From Chara braunii (lineage: Eukaryota; Streptophyta; Charophyceae; Charales; Characeae), in assembly GCA_003427395.1 (NCBI GenBank), contig BFEA01000659.1, forward strand, positions 7,526 through 43,909: a stretch of 36,384 bases of DNA, read 5' to 3'. Made by a program: the position numbers and the translations under genes. Positions 7,858 to 18,835 of this stretch are shown in pieces (position 1 is the stretch's first letter; each line of letters starts with the position of its first letter). Below the pieces are notes generated by a model, which worked only from the letters and a program-made list of their open reading frames with translations, made no database searches and had not been told where the DNA came from.

Positions 7858-10529
7858 CTCTGAAAGACGAAGGTGAAGAAGAAGGAAGGAGGAAGAAGAG
7901 ATGGAGGGCGAGACTAAGAAGAAGAAGAAGATTTCGTCCTCCTCGCTGTCTCACCGGCAGGTAACTGCTGCGATTTGCTGCCCCCGGCGTGTCTCTCTGT
8001 GCAGGCCGCTGGCATGGAGTCCAGCTATTGCGCCCAGGTAAGTACCGCCTCAGCAGGTATGGTCTCCGCCTCACCTCCTCCCTAGCCTCTACACCTTAGA
8101 GCAGTGATGTGTCGCATTGCTCTAGCAGTGTGTCCCCCAAGAAGTGAGCTACTTGAACTGTGTGTCTTCCCTGGCCTGGCCCAGCTATATGTAGCGCTGG
8201 GCCTTGCTGGTGTGCCTCTGGTCCTTGGCCTGAAACGGTCTGCCTGGGTCCCTACCGGACGTCCAGGCCCTCCCTGCTGATGCAGCAGGGAGCATCTGCT
8301 ACTGGACGAACACGAACCTGGCCCGAAAGGGCCTGCCTGTGAACAAAGAAGGCCCAAAACGTGGCCTTTGTCTGAACAGACCAAAAGTCCGTTTGGAACT
8401 GCAAGTCCGAAACGACGCCTGAACAGACGAAAATAGGACAGCAATTAAATAAATACATAAATAAATGCTGCCGCAATTCAAATCCTGCAGCCCTAAGGCT
8501 GGCCGTGGGACTCCATGGCGCATGTCTGAAGGGTGTGCGGCCTGGGGCCCCCCAGCAACCGTTGGGCCCCCAAAATGGGGCCCGTGTGCAGGCTCAGCAT
8601 GTAACACAGTGTCATTAGACTTTCACCAGCCCATCAGGAAGCTAAACCCTCGAGAGTCCATACAGCCCCCTACCAATGCTTCAAAGTCATTTCCTGCCTC
8701 TTTTTTTTTTTTTTTTTGTTAGCCCCCCTTAATGTGCAGTCCATTTTCTGCGATGGAAGTAGAGAATGCCCCACCCCCCATTGTGTACATACATCTGCGC
8801 TGGCCTTCTTGTGGGTTTCATCTCCCTGCATAAGCACAATGAAGGATTCAAGTGATGCTTCTTTCAGTATGGGAATGTCTTCTTTTGAATGCACACATAC
8901 CAGCTCTTGATTAGCAGATTCACATGACACCTGTCAGGGACCTTGATATGCCCTCTGTCTTGCCTCTTGAAATTGTGGAGGTAATATGCAGTCTGGAACT
9001 TCGAAAGCAATATCTTGCTGAGAGCGCTCTTAGTTTTGGGTAGAAGAACGCCGGATAATGATATCGCAGAACCCTTGTCTGACCTCCAAAGCCGCCTTTT
9101 TTCATGTTTGGTTTGGGCGGGATTTCCTTAGGCCCTGTGATGAGTGTCTGCTGCTCATCTCAAAGTATCTCAGCCCTGTTCGCTTGTGGGCGCTCTGCAT
9201 CCTGACCGTTTCCTCTTCTAGTTCCACATTGGGTTGTGGTTGCTATCTTCCGCATCTGTTTATAATCTGAGTGCGGTCTCAAAGTTGTGGCAGTCTTTCC
9301 AACGAAGAAGAGTCCTGTTGATTATGGTCATCTTGCCGTTGGCCAACCAATTCTTCTGAAGGTCACAGCAAGGCAAAATAAGAAAGCTGGGAAAGTACTG
9401 GTAGTCTGGTCACTCTGGTGGTTAAAAAAAAAAAAAAAGCTCCTCTCAGTCGTGTTTGCCTGTCTGGTTTCCTCGTTGCCTCCAGGCGCTCCTGCTAGTG
9501 CCCGATGGGAGATAGCTGCCCGCCACGTTCCTTGGTTGTGGTGATTTGTTCCTAGCCCATCTGTTCTACATCCCGGTCGCAGGGTTGACGTCCTATAGCT
9601 GGTCTATACGTGACTCTCCTGGCCCATGATAACCCCGGGTTTTATCTGAGTTCTACACCAATAGTTTTGTGGTATCTTTTCAGTTCCTATTCACCACTGG
9701 CTAGTCAAAAACGGGAGTACACGAGCTGGGGTTTACTACACTGGTTGCGTGCATCATTGCTCTTTCATGAGTTTGTGCGCTGAACATGAACATACTTTGG
9801 TGATGGGTGTTTTGTATGTGCACCTCAGTTTCTTCACATGCCAAGGCCGGCCAGGGAGCTTGGGACATGAGAAAGTGGATGCTGCTCTGTTTGCAGAATG
9901 GGTAAGATGATCTAGTGATGCTGCCAATGGATTCCTATGTCCGTCCTTCTCTCTCTGTAGAAGTGATTGCTATGCTTTTGAGTCCATTCATGATGTGAAG
10001 ACTCAAGTCTGAGACAGTGCCTTCAATTGCGGCTGAAGACGGCGTGGAATGAGATAAAGAAAAGAGAAAGACTGAGAGTGGAAGAGTGAGAAGAAAAAGA
10101 AAATAGAGGGGCGGCACCCATGGACCTGGATGAGTAGAAGATTAAGAAAAAATCCACAGAATACCGGCCACAGGTAGAAGCGGGGAGAGGTACACCACAA
10201 GCTAGGCCTTGAGCTACTAGGATAAGGTGAAGACGTCTAGGGTTTAGGGTTCTAGCAGACTATGCCAAACGTGGCCACAGTTCATGGTCATTCTGGGGTT
10301 TAGGGTAGTAGCGGGGTCTGCTAAGGAAGTAGAACCAGGAAACACAAGTATTGCACCGCTGTAGTCAGCCAAGTGTATATGACGGCCCAAAAGCTGAGAG
10401 GAGCAAGTCCGGGACGGATTCCCAATTAGCAGTACAAACCCAAGTCCAGTAGAATCAAGGTTCCCAGAGTCAATCAACGTCAAGAGTAAGTCAATGAGGC
10501 CAGATTAGGCAGGGTTGAGGCGTGGTATA
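7858..10529. other. no recognisable gene; diffuse intergenic sequence
   Basis: I see no convincing gene. Items of note are a purine-rich AAG/GGA stretch (about 7860-7935), a perfect hairpin at 8271-8291 (TCCCTGCTG / CAGCAGGGA), homopolymer T (about 8701-8717) and A (about 9423-9437) runs, and GGTTTAGGG motifs at 10238 and 10299. The block at about 8600-8660 resembles the unit of the 171-bp repeat at 32.6 kb. Open frames of 60-120 codons on both strands lack any motif I know. Confidence 0.5.
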
Positions 10530-10691
10530 TCCTTCCCACGGGAAGTAATCAATGCAGTCCACTCGGGCCTTCAGACCATAATTGAAGGAGCATAGGGTCA
10601 GTACATGATGTATTCCTTCGACTTGCCAGTGGAATAGGAACCGGACTGATGCTCCTCAGAATGGACATGGAGCCAGAACTGTGAGGTTCTG
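10530..10691 (+). repeat. orphan LINE 3'-tail copy with three hairpins
   Basis: In the plus reading it has the same order as the tails of LINE-2 and LINE-3: hairpin H2 (CTTCCC 10532-10537 / GGGAAG 10540-10545), AATCAATGC, hairpin H3 (CCTTCA 10568-10573 / TGAAGG 10583-10588), a block ACTTGCC.GTGGA..AGGAACCGG.CTGA.GCTCC shared with 21690-21730, ATGGAGCCAG, then hairpin H1 (CAGAACT 10674-10680 / GGTTCTG 10685-10691). No LINE coding precedes it, so it looks like an extremely 5'-truncated insertion. T-rich DNA follows. Confidence 0.6.
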
Positions 10692-12470
10692 TTCTTTTGT
10701 TTTTGTTTTGTTTTAAGAAACACAATATTACACCAATATCATTGCCACCTAACAAATGAACGGACAAGGAATCACTGCTCGGATAATCTCTCTCACTTCT
10801 CTTGTGAAAGAACCTCTCTTCCGCTCTCCTTCCTCTCTCCTCTCCACCTGGTAGTACAGTTAACATGATGGTTCATCCCGTTCATACACGGGATGTGCAG
10901 AGAATGAGACAGCGCTACTCATATACTCTCTCCCTGGCGAAGCTCTGCGCAACCGATGTCCTGAAGGGGCCTTATTGACGCAGCATCAACCAAGTGCAGA
11001 TGATGGTCCACAGGTCACCATTGCCCAAACCAGGACGCAGCTATGAGGATGTTAGATTGGGGCAGGGGGAAGGATGACACAGGTGTAATGACCTGCAAAA
11101 TCACAGACTGAGAACTGTGCTGATTTCTGCGTTTTTCCGCTGGATTGTGTCTGCTGAGATTCCTGTTGTTTGCTGAGATTCCTGTTGTTTGCTGAGATTT
11201 CTAAGTCTGTGTGTGAGCGTGTTTGCTGGTTTCCGTGCGTTTGTCGGGATGCCTGAGTGTTTGATTGTGTGTGTGGCCCGCTAGGGCACTTGTGTGTTTG
11301 AGAGGCCCGCGGGGCCGGTACTTACCTGTGGATGTGACTTTGAGGGTTGCAGCAGCGGAAAACACTCAAGTAGCGGGTAGGCCAGGCCGTAGCACTTAAA
11401 CCACCAATACTTGGCCCAGCTGTCGGCCGCGGCGCTTCCCCGTTAACGCGCCGCGCCTTTAGGGCTTCAGGGTACCGGACCACAATGGCTGGAAGCGCCA
11501 AATGGTACCCCGACGCTTCGGCAACAATTGGCACGCAGGGGCATTCCAGGCTCGCCATCGATCGCTGGGCCAAGTACTGGTGGTTAAGGTAGCGGTAGGC
11601 CAAGCACCAGAGGACAAAAAATTAGTATTTTTAGAGGCCTAGTAGTGGTAGGTCTAGGTCTAGGAGTGTACCAGTCCAAGTAGCTTGAGTTCAGGGCCTG
11701 TGGGGACGAAATCAGAGCCTTTAATGATGTTTCCCTCTGAAAGGGAGGAGGTACCGGTTGCTTGGAGGTCGCGCGGTCTGGAAGTCGCCAGGCGTGAGGT
11801 TGGTTGGCCACTTCATCTCCTGGAGGAGCGAGTAACTCCTCATTTGTGGTATGCAAGTTTGGGCGTCATGCTGTTTGAGCGGGTGCTGGTTCTCAAAGCA
11901 CTGCTGGGGAGGAAGGAGGAGAACTGGGTGCTCTGCCCGGCTATGGCGAGCAGCTCAGCTTGAGGAGGAGGAAGAAGGGGGGCGAAAGAGGAGAGTGGCG
12001 AGGTACTTTCCTGGCTATGGTGGACGCCATCTTCATCGCCTTGTTAGGGGCAGCATTTGGAACACCCCAGTTGGGGTAGTGCTGCACCAAGAAGGCTTCA
12101 AGGTAGACACCTGCCCTCAGAACCACACGTGACAGTTTCCCGTCATGCAGCTCGCCCCCAAAAACCTTAGCCTTGTTTGTGAGCTTGGGAAGGAAAGCTG
12201 ACAAACAGCTTCGCTTCGCGCCTTCCGACTTTGAAGTGTTCGGAATCAATCTCACGTGTAGCTAGGGTATTGATTTCGTGACCTTGCACTGTGCTCAGCA
12301 GAAAACGTTTCACGTCTGATCTGATGCCCGATAAGAGAATCGCAGATATGTGGAAAAAGGATAGATCATAGAGTACGGATAATGAATTCAGTATTGAAAA
12401 TGATTATCGAGGAAGCTCTAATTCTTTTTTTGGTGGATTTTTATTTGTTTTATTAGAGCCCGACCGGATC
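10692..12470. other. no recognisable gene; small repeats
   Basis: Contains a 19-bp tandem repeat (TGCTGAGATTCCTGTTGTT, about 2.5 copies, 11152-11200). An imperfect inverted repeat has arms of about 31 bp around 11389-11420 and 11567-11597, with CACCARTACTTGGCCCAGC in common. The open frames are short and mixed in strand. The sequence turns AT-rich after about 12.3 kb. Confidence 0.45.
11941..12255 (-). CDS. hypothetical ORF, 104 codons
   Basis: A minus-strand frame with fairly even amino-acid use (KVFGGELHDGKL, GVYLEAFLVQHYPNWG), better looking than its neighbours but without a motif I recognise. There is no sign of an upstream promoter. It could be an exon or an old element fragment, or chance. 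Confidence 0.2.
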   Translation of the reverse strand: MRLIPNTSKSEGAKRSCLSAFLPKLTNKAKVFGGELHDGKLSRVVLRAGVYLEAFLVQHYPNWGVPNAAPNKAMKMASTIARKVPRHSPLSPPFFLLLKLSCSP

Positions 12471-12517
<47 letters not shown>

Positions 12518-12537
12518 GAGACCCAGAAAGTTGCCTT
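12471..12537 (-). rRNA. small-subunit rRNA fragment, bacterial/mitochondrial type
   Basis: The minus strand reads AAGGCAACTTTCTGGG..., then ACTGACGCTGAGGTGCGAAA, GCGTGGGGAGCAAAC and AGGATTAGATA. The last about 46 bases differ from the 16S 735-795 region (E. coli numbering, approximate) by one base as I recall it. That region includes the 790 loop. Homology ends abruptly on both sides in AT-rich DNA, so it is a 67-bp fragment, not a gene. The likely source is a mitochondrial rRNA gene copied into the nucleus; plastid 16S differs more at these sites. Confidence 0.8.
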
Positions 12538-12900
12538 ATTTATTACTGTCACGAATAAGCAAATGGAAATTATAAATGATGTATGTCTTCTTGAGTATAA
12601 CATAAAATAATAAGGTCGTAGTAATTCAAGAAAAATGCTCATATGTGTTATCATATTATTGACTTACTGAAGAGCAGTGGCAATAGTTGCTTTGCTTTGT
12701 CTTTTGCACGTCAGGGCAGGGCCCTTAGTAGTCGGCCATAGCCTAGAAGTAGGAGAAGAGAAAGGCTATGGCTATGTTGGACCTATTGTTGTGCTGGCAG
12801 TTAGAGGAAACTTTGGATACTGATTCTGGCTCAACGACTCATTGTTATTATTATTATTTGGAGAGGAGTAAGATTGGCGGAGGCAAGCAGGAGGAGGAGA
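12538..12900. other. AT-rich spacer before LINE-1
   Basis: AT-rich, with a short TTA run at about 12844-12857. The ORF that opens at 12768 begins in low-complexity sequence and only becomes LINE-like after about 12920. Confidence 0.4.
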
Positions 12901-12919
12901 GGGGCATAGCGGGGGAACG

Positions 12920-13645
12920 TAGAAGGAGATGGGTAGAACTCCAATTTGCCATCGTAGTCGCAGAGGCCAACCTTATAGAGGACCCATCCAGGGAGTTTAA
13001 TCAGAATCTACTTACCGATGCTAAAGAAGAACTGAACGAGTGGAGAAGATGGGGGATGAGCGGACTGCAATTACGTGCCAGAATGACGGACCACACACCC
13101 CATGAATCCATGACCAAAGTCTTCTTCTTAAAAATCAAAGCAATTCCCAGAAACAACATGATAGAGGGCCTCAAAGACCCAATAGAGCAAGGGAGTGTCA
13201 AAATAGCAAGAACAAAGATGGTCAAGATCGCCAGAGCGTTCTACACAGACCTATATGAATCAAAAACGCCCTCACCCCCGACCATAGCGAACTCAACAGC
13301 CAGAACACACATGATGTCTTACCTCGACAGAACGTTCTCAACAACCCAAGAGGAAGACCTGGACAAACCACTGTCTGAGCTATATGTTGTCCTGACCCAG
13401 ATGGGAAATGACAAAGCATCGGGCATTGATGACCTCTCGAAAGAGTTTGGAACTACTTTTGGATGACACTAGGAGGAGACCTGCTCAAATTTTACAAAGA
13501 CAGCAGGCTCAAGGGAGGCCTAGGCAATGAACTAAGCACCAGCGTAGTATCTCTGCTACACAAAAAGGGAGATAAAGAACACCTGAAAAACTACAGACCC
13601 ATATCACTGCTCACCACTCCAGAGTCCATACAAAATCTGCGCTGA
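12920..13645 (+). pseudogene. LINE-1 RT N-terminal part
   Basis: The frame to 13466 contains FFLKIKAIPRNNMIEGL, FYTDLYES and GNDKASGIDDLSKEF, the region just ahead of LINE RT motifs (usual form KAPGPDGLPxEF). A one-base shift near 13443 continues it as WNYFWMTLGGDLL and then VVSLLHKKGD and NYRPISLLT, RT motif 1-2 residues. Another shift near 13628 (at the YKICAEALANR equivalent) ends it. Confidence 0.8.
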
Positions 13646-14473
13646 AGCTTTGGCGAACAGGATCACCAAACTGACAAACAAGTGCTTCCACATTGATCAA
13701 GTAGGCTTTATTCCGAGCCGATACATACTAGATAATGTGACGACATTGAAGGAGGCAGCGAAGAAAATAACAGAAAATCGAATGAAGGCAGCAATCCTGT
13801 TTTTCGAGTTCAAAAAGGCCAACGATCAGGATAACTGGGACTTTTTGCGTGCATGCATGGAAAAAATGGGGGATGTCCAAATTTCAGAGAATGAGTGAGA
13901 TTTTTGTACTCAGCCGCAACGAGTAGGGTTCAGGTCAATAGGATCCTCTCTGAAACTTGCCCAATCTCAAGATCGGTAAGACAGGGGGATCCCCAGGCTC
14001 CCCCCATCTTCCTATTTATCATGGAAGCCATAACATCCTTCCTTCAGAAAGACCCGTCCGTGGACCGCCTCACCCAGCGAAACTTCAATCCACTACATGA
14101 CTTCGCCCTCCCCACCGCACTGATGTTTGCCGACGACCTCACGGTCCTCATTCGAGCCAACAACTGTTCATTCCAAGCCCTTGTAATGGAGGCCTTCCGA
14201 CTTGCTTCGGAAGTGAAGGTCATCTGGGGTAAAACCGAAGGCTGGTGGCTAGCAGACGGCACCCCCCCCCAACCTGCCAACACAACCACTCCCATGTCTC
14301 GGTCCTCGGGGGATCAAGCGCTACGGTTTCTTAGCATCATGGTTAACAAGGATGGCGTGTGGCCAGGAATGGATAAAAACTTAATCGCCCAGTCCCCGTG
14401 CAAAAACGCTCGGGCCTCGCTTATTGAAAGAGCACTGGTAATAAACACAACAATCTTCTCCACACTGTGGTAA
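13641..14473 (+). pseudogene. LINE-1 RT palm
   Basis: Contains ALANRI, QVGFIPSRYILDN, then AILFFEFKKAND where active LINEs have a catalytic Asp in F-x-D-F-x-K-A-Y-D: the Asp is Glu and the Tyr is Asn. After a shift near 13885 come LYSAATSRVQVN, SVRQGDPQAPPIFLF and LMFADDLTVL (intact FADD). The frame ends at TAA 14471-14473. Motif A change plus stops means no activity. Confidence 0.8.
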
Positions 14474-15259
14474 TGGCATCCATCCCCTGATGACAACCTC
14501 AAAAAGCTAAAAAACAGGGCAATATGCTATCTGTGGACCGAAGACCCTAACAGAACCACGTGCATTAACAGGGTAGTCTGGAATCACATCATCAGAAAAC
14601 CGCAGGAGGGCGGTTTGGGTCTTATAGACTCAAACAGGAGTCCATTGCATTGCAGATGAAATGGATGATCAAAATCTTGATCAAACAATCCCTACCATGG
14701 ACCAAGATGGCCCTAGACAGCATAAGAAATCTAGCACCGATCAACTCCCTCCCAAACATGAGAGGCCACTTGTGGATAATGGTGAAGGACTGAACAATCA
14801 AGTCAGGCAGACCACGCAGAAGAACCCTAGCTGAGCCAGATGCACCTTCCATCCCAACGCCCAAACCGTATTGGAGCCCCACCCTCAAAGCTTGGCGAAG
14901 AATGATGTCATGCAAAACACGGTCAACCAGGAAACAAAGAAGAGGTCCTAAGACAACCCCCCTTCTGCAATCCCTAGATCATAGACCCAAGACGCTTCCC
15001 CTGGACATTACGCACAAAAGATCGGAGATGGCTATCCTGGGTGGAAAAAGGGGTGTGGCAGGTGAAACACCTATGGGCAGAAGATCGGGGACAGTGGCTG
15101 ACCGAACAACTGCTCCGCAACAAGTTAAAACTTAAAAGGCTTCCATTCCCTCACAAAAAATTTATCTCAAATCCAACAGATCATTCCAACACAGTGGCTC
15201 TCATTATCTCTTGGAAATCGGGCAACTGGGGCATACTCATTTCCCCAAACCCAACCTAA
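14474..15259 (+). pseudogene. LINE-1 C-terminal domain remnant
   Basis: After the TAA the same frame goes on with AICYLWTEDPN, INRVVWNHII and PQEGGLGLI, matching the VAWDSVIQPKTQGGLGII part of LINE-2. Further on, in shifted frames, WLSWVEKGVWQVKHLWAED resembles the WGLWLEKGVWQIRHLWNEA of LINE-5. Homology fades by about 15.25 kb, before the zinc knuckle. Confidence 0.7.
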
Positions 15260-15399
15260 CAGAGCATGCCGGTTCGTCTCTCGAATCAGTACACTTAGCT
15301 ACCTCTCCAAATTCTTCTCCTATCCTATCGCTAATCACGACCTCCAAGGGATGGAAATAAAACGAGAAACCCCAGTACAAGAAATTAGAATCCTTCCTC

Positions 15400-16616
15400 G
15401 TGACCCAGGCGATATGGGATCAGTTGAGGGGGGTGGGGGCCAAAACATGGCCGGACCTTGTTTGTGTGCAGGAAACCCACAGTATGGACAAACCAGAACA
15501 TCAGCGGGCCCACAAAAAGGTGTGGCCATATCAGATAGTTCAGGCATTTGCCCCCAGTCCAGGGAGTGCAGGAGTGGCCATATGGGTCCCACCGGGATCA
15601 CGGGCGGAAGTGGTATACTCAGAGGTAGATCAGGAGGAAGGAAGGTGGATATCGACGCTGGTGATGCTAGAACTTGAACTCATATGTGTGGTTTGCCTAT
15701 ATGCTCCAAATGACGTTCGGGCGAGAAGAGAATTCTTTGCAAAAATAAAAGGGCACCTACCGGATGGCATCCCGGTAATCCTGGCAGGAGACTATAATGC
15801 AGCCCCAGATCGGGGGCAAGATAGATGGCAAATCCCGACCCCATGCCCATGGTATATAGAGGAGGATGAGAGGATCATCAATGAGCTATGCAGCTCTCTG
15901 GGGGTATACGACACATACCGCAGAGCCCACCAGAAGCAAAAACCTTCACATGCCTCCAGAACAACCCACTAAATAGGCAAACCAGATCAAGAATAGATCT
16001 GATTCTTATATTAGTGGACCTTGAGGGGGCCCTTCAAATCGCAACCATCTTGCCACCCAGCCCCTACGCAGGCCTCGACCATAGAACGTGCATGATTGCC
16101 TTGACCTTTCGCAAAAGGCCGGATCAAGGGCCAGGCTTTTACAAATTAAACACCTCCTTATTAAAAAACAACCAATTCAAGGTATATGTAACAAATGTCC
16201 GATCATACGGGCAAACAAAAAAGGATGAAATGGAATCAGAAATAACCTGGTTTAATAATGGCTTATTCTTTTTGGCAAAAAAGTGCAAAGATTATTCAAA
16301 ACTCATGGAAGCACAAAAAAACAAACAAGAAATATACTCGCTAAGCCAGATTCAACAATTAGAAGACCGCTCTCATGTCCTAACTGAGACCCAAATCACA
16401 CAGGTGGCGGAACTGAAAGGGAAACTCCTGGACTTTTCAAAACATAGATGGAATGGGACACGAATAAGAAGAAAATTGTCAAAGTTTCGAACAGAGGCAA
16501 CAATGGACACTCTCTTTTTTAGCATGGCCAGAGTCAGAACAAGAAGGACAACGATAGGAGGACTAATGGACCCCCAGGCACCCGACGGCCCCTTGGAACT
16601 GTCTACTCCACAATAA
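15400..16616 (+). pseudogene. LINE-2 apurinic-type endonuclease
   Basis: The frame 15400-15972 carries DLVCVQETH (catalytic Glu), CVVCLYAPND and VILAGDYNAAPD (the GDFN box, with Tyr for Phe). Near 15900 it shifts to the frame of 15888, which continues with NRQTRSRIDLILI (SRID box) and GLDHRT, the place of the SDH box with Leu for Ser. Then comes the long linker to the RT, rich in Lys and Gln, to TAA at 16614-16616. The order and spacing are those of L1-clade endonucleases that nick target DNA. Confidence 0.85.
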
Positions 16617-17393
16617 GTCAGGATCACAATAGACTTTTTCAAAAATCTGTTTTCTTCACACATTGTTGATCCCGGAAGGGAAGAACACGTTCGGGAGGTT
16701 GAGGACTTCCTGGGCCCCCTTCAACACCACATCACACCCCAGCAAAGGGAAGGCCTTGAGGTCCCTCTTTCCAGAGAAGAGGTATGGACAACCCTAATGC
16801 AGATGGAGGAGGAAAAAACGCTCGGGATAGACAGCTTCCCAAAGGAATTCTGGGAAACCATGTGGAATGTATTGGACAAGGACCTCATGAGCTATCATCG
16901 TCAGGTGTGGCATAAAGGGGAAATGGGGGAACTGGTGGGCCAGGGAGTCCTGACCCTGTTATACAAAAAAGGTAACCAGGTGAACATTAGAAACTATCGG
17001 CCAATAACGCTCTTAACGGTAGTCTACAAGATGTTGACCAAGAGCCTAGCAAATCGATTGATCCCAGTGATGGAGGATATCATTCACCCGTCACAGACAG
17101 GCTTCATTCAGAACAGAAATATCCAAGAAAATATCCAATTGGTCAATGAGGTCCTGAGGCTATCTAAACAAAACAACCAAAATGCGGCAATAATCTTCAT
17201 TGACTTTGGAAAGGCATACGACCATGTAGACTGGTTTTTCCTCGATAGATGTCTCCAAAAGATGAACTTTGGGTCGACGTTTAGGAGGTGGGTGATAATA
17301 CTGCACAAAAACGCGACCACAAAAATTCAAATCAACGGCAGTCTCGCACCCGAGATTCGGCTGGCCCGTTCGGTGAGGCAGGGGACCCGCTAG
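16617..17393 (+). pseudogene. LINE-2 reverse transcriptase, first part
   Basis: Same frame as before the TAA. It gives IDFFKNLFSSHIVDPG, EEKTLGIDSFPKEFWETMW, LLYKKGNQVNIRNYRPITLL, YKMLTKSLANRL, QTGFIQNRNIQENI and IIFIDFGKAYDHVDW, with the motif A Asp intact. It ends with SVRQG, where a base loss near 17382 shifts the frame before DPLAPFLF. Confidence 0.9.
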
Positions 17394-17644
17394 CGCCTTT
17401 TCTTTTCGTGATCATAATGGAGGATCTGGCCGCAAACATAAGACATCACAAGGACCTACGGAAGATTCGGGTAACGATCATTCCCGACGAAGCAATCCCG
17501 ATTTGTTCGCTCTTTGCGGATGACCTAACTATAATGGTAGCAACCACACCAGAGAACTTAGAGGAAATCCGCAAATTAATGGACAAATTCTGTAAAATTG
17601 CAGACATGGCTGTAAATTGGGGTGGATACACTCCCAAGGGGTGA
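17382..17644 (+). pseudogene. LINE-2 reverse transcriptase, FADD part
   Basis: Gives GDPLAPFLFVIIMEDL and CSLFADDLTIMV, the FADD catalytic box, then MDKFCKIADMAVNWGG. A frameshift near 17640 ends it. Both catalytic motifs of this RT are intact, unlike LINE-1. Confidence 0.9.
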
Positions 17645-18835
17645 GACCGCCGGAGGAGCCAAAGATTAACTGGTTGGACAAAGCAGCACCAGTTCGAGTC
17701 TTAGAGGTCCAAATGACTGCAGAGGGCCGCCCGTCCTCGAATGATGCAAGGATCACAGGACCGGCCCTACAAAAAATGGGGGCATGGAAAGGAAAACACA
17801 CATCATTATTTGGTCGAGCTTTGGTGATAAATAATGTCATATTAGCGACACTCTGGTATAAGTCACTAATATGGCCCCTAAGTAAAGAGGCACAAAAAGC
17901 GCTGCGAAAACAAGTGGCCACTTTCCTATGGAGAGGAAACCACGAATCCCCAACCGCAATCAGCCGAGTGGCCTGGGATTCAGTCATTCAGCCCAAGACC
18001 CAAGGGGGGCTAGGCATTATCGACCCGCACACGCAGACAACCGCACTTAGCTTAAAATGGATTCAAAAGCTCTTATTTGAGCCGCAATCCCCATGGAGTG
18101 CGCTAGCCTTGGAGCAGATCAAACGACTGACACCACAAGCGCCCCCTTCGGTTGATCCCCTGCTATGGTTGGAAGACATATATTGGGCCCTCCCACGATC
18201 CAACAGTAGACACCGTGATACATTCTGGTCGGACCTCATAAGGAACTGGAGGAGTCTACCCTCACCAGATATGGGAGGAAGTGTGCAGGCAGCCCTTGTT
18301 CGGTAACAGGTGGTTTACAAACATGAAAGGCCAAGTTCTGCCTAGCTCAACTGCACCCTGGAAAAACTGGGTAAAAGATGGAATTACCAGAGTGGGAGAT
18401 TTATGGGATGCACAGGAACAGAATTGGAAAACAGCAGATCAACTCAAGGTCCAACTTAAGTATGCCCGCGCGAGGGAGGACCGCCTGGAAGAGCTGATAT
18501 TCTCGGTCTCACTGGACTGGTACCATATACTCGAAAACGGACCGAAACTGCGGGAGGGGGACTGGGTCGCATTGGCTGATCAGAAACGGTGGGTTGGCCT
18601 CATCCATGAGCTCCGGCCTGACGATGCACTAATAGAACTATACGGAGTAGGAAGAGGAAACCGGTTGGAGGGCAGCCTCGACCCGCTCCAATGGATAGAA
18701 AAGAGTCAGATTTTCAGAATCAGGGTGTTGGAGGACGGACCAGAAAGGCAGGCGTATCAACCGGAGATCGTTGGAGGACGGACCAGAAAGGCAGGCGTAT
18801 CAACCGGAGATCCCAATCGTCATGTTACCCCTTGA
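17640..18835 (+). pseudogene. LINE-2 thumb and C-terminal domain
   Basis: Segments include GRALVINNVILATLWY, FLWRGNHESPTAISRVAW, QGGLGIIDPHTQTTALSLKW and DPLLWLEDIYWALPRS, then, after a shift near 18285, QPLFGNRWF, APWKNWVKDGITRVGDLWD and ENGPKLREGDWVAL. The same modules occur in LINE-4 and LINE-5, so the domain is specific to this LINE group. The end runs into the 43-bp duplication and loses frame. Confidence 0.85.

Larger units (their letters stand above)
12920..15259 (+). mobile_element. LINE-1: L1-like retrotransposon fragment
   Basis: A plus-strand non-LTR element lacking ORF1 and the endonuclease, as 5' truncation produces. It holds the RT and part of the C-terminal domain in pieces shifted between frames. 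Its 3' end, zinc knuckle and 3' tail are missing, and LINE-2 starts within about 100 bp. Identity to LINE-2 is low, so they are different subfamilies. Confidence 0.85.

Noticed and set aside
8034-8044. Strong splice-donor match CAGGTAAGTAC, also on the minus strand near 11320-11332
   Set aside because: No exon with coding potential joins either site, so a host intron cannot be claimed.
8670-9105. Minus-strand exon-like frames with plausible splice signals
   Set aside because: Composition looks protein-like (CESANQELVCVHSKED) but I recognise no domain, and exon boundaries cannot be defended from sequence alone.
10238-10310. TTTAGGG motifs resembling plant telomere repeat
   Set aside because: Only isolated copies separated by unrelated bases; not an interstitial telomere array.
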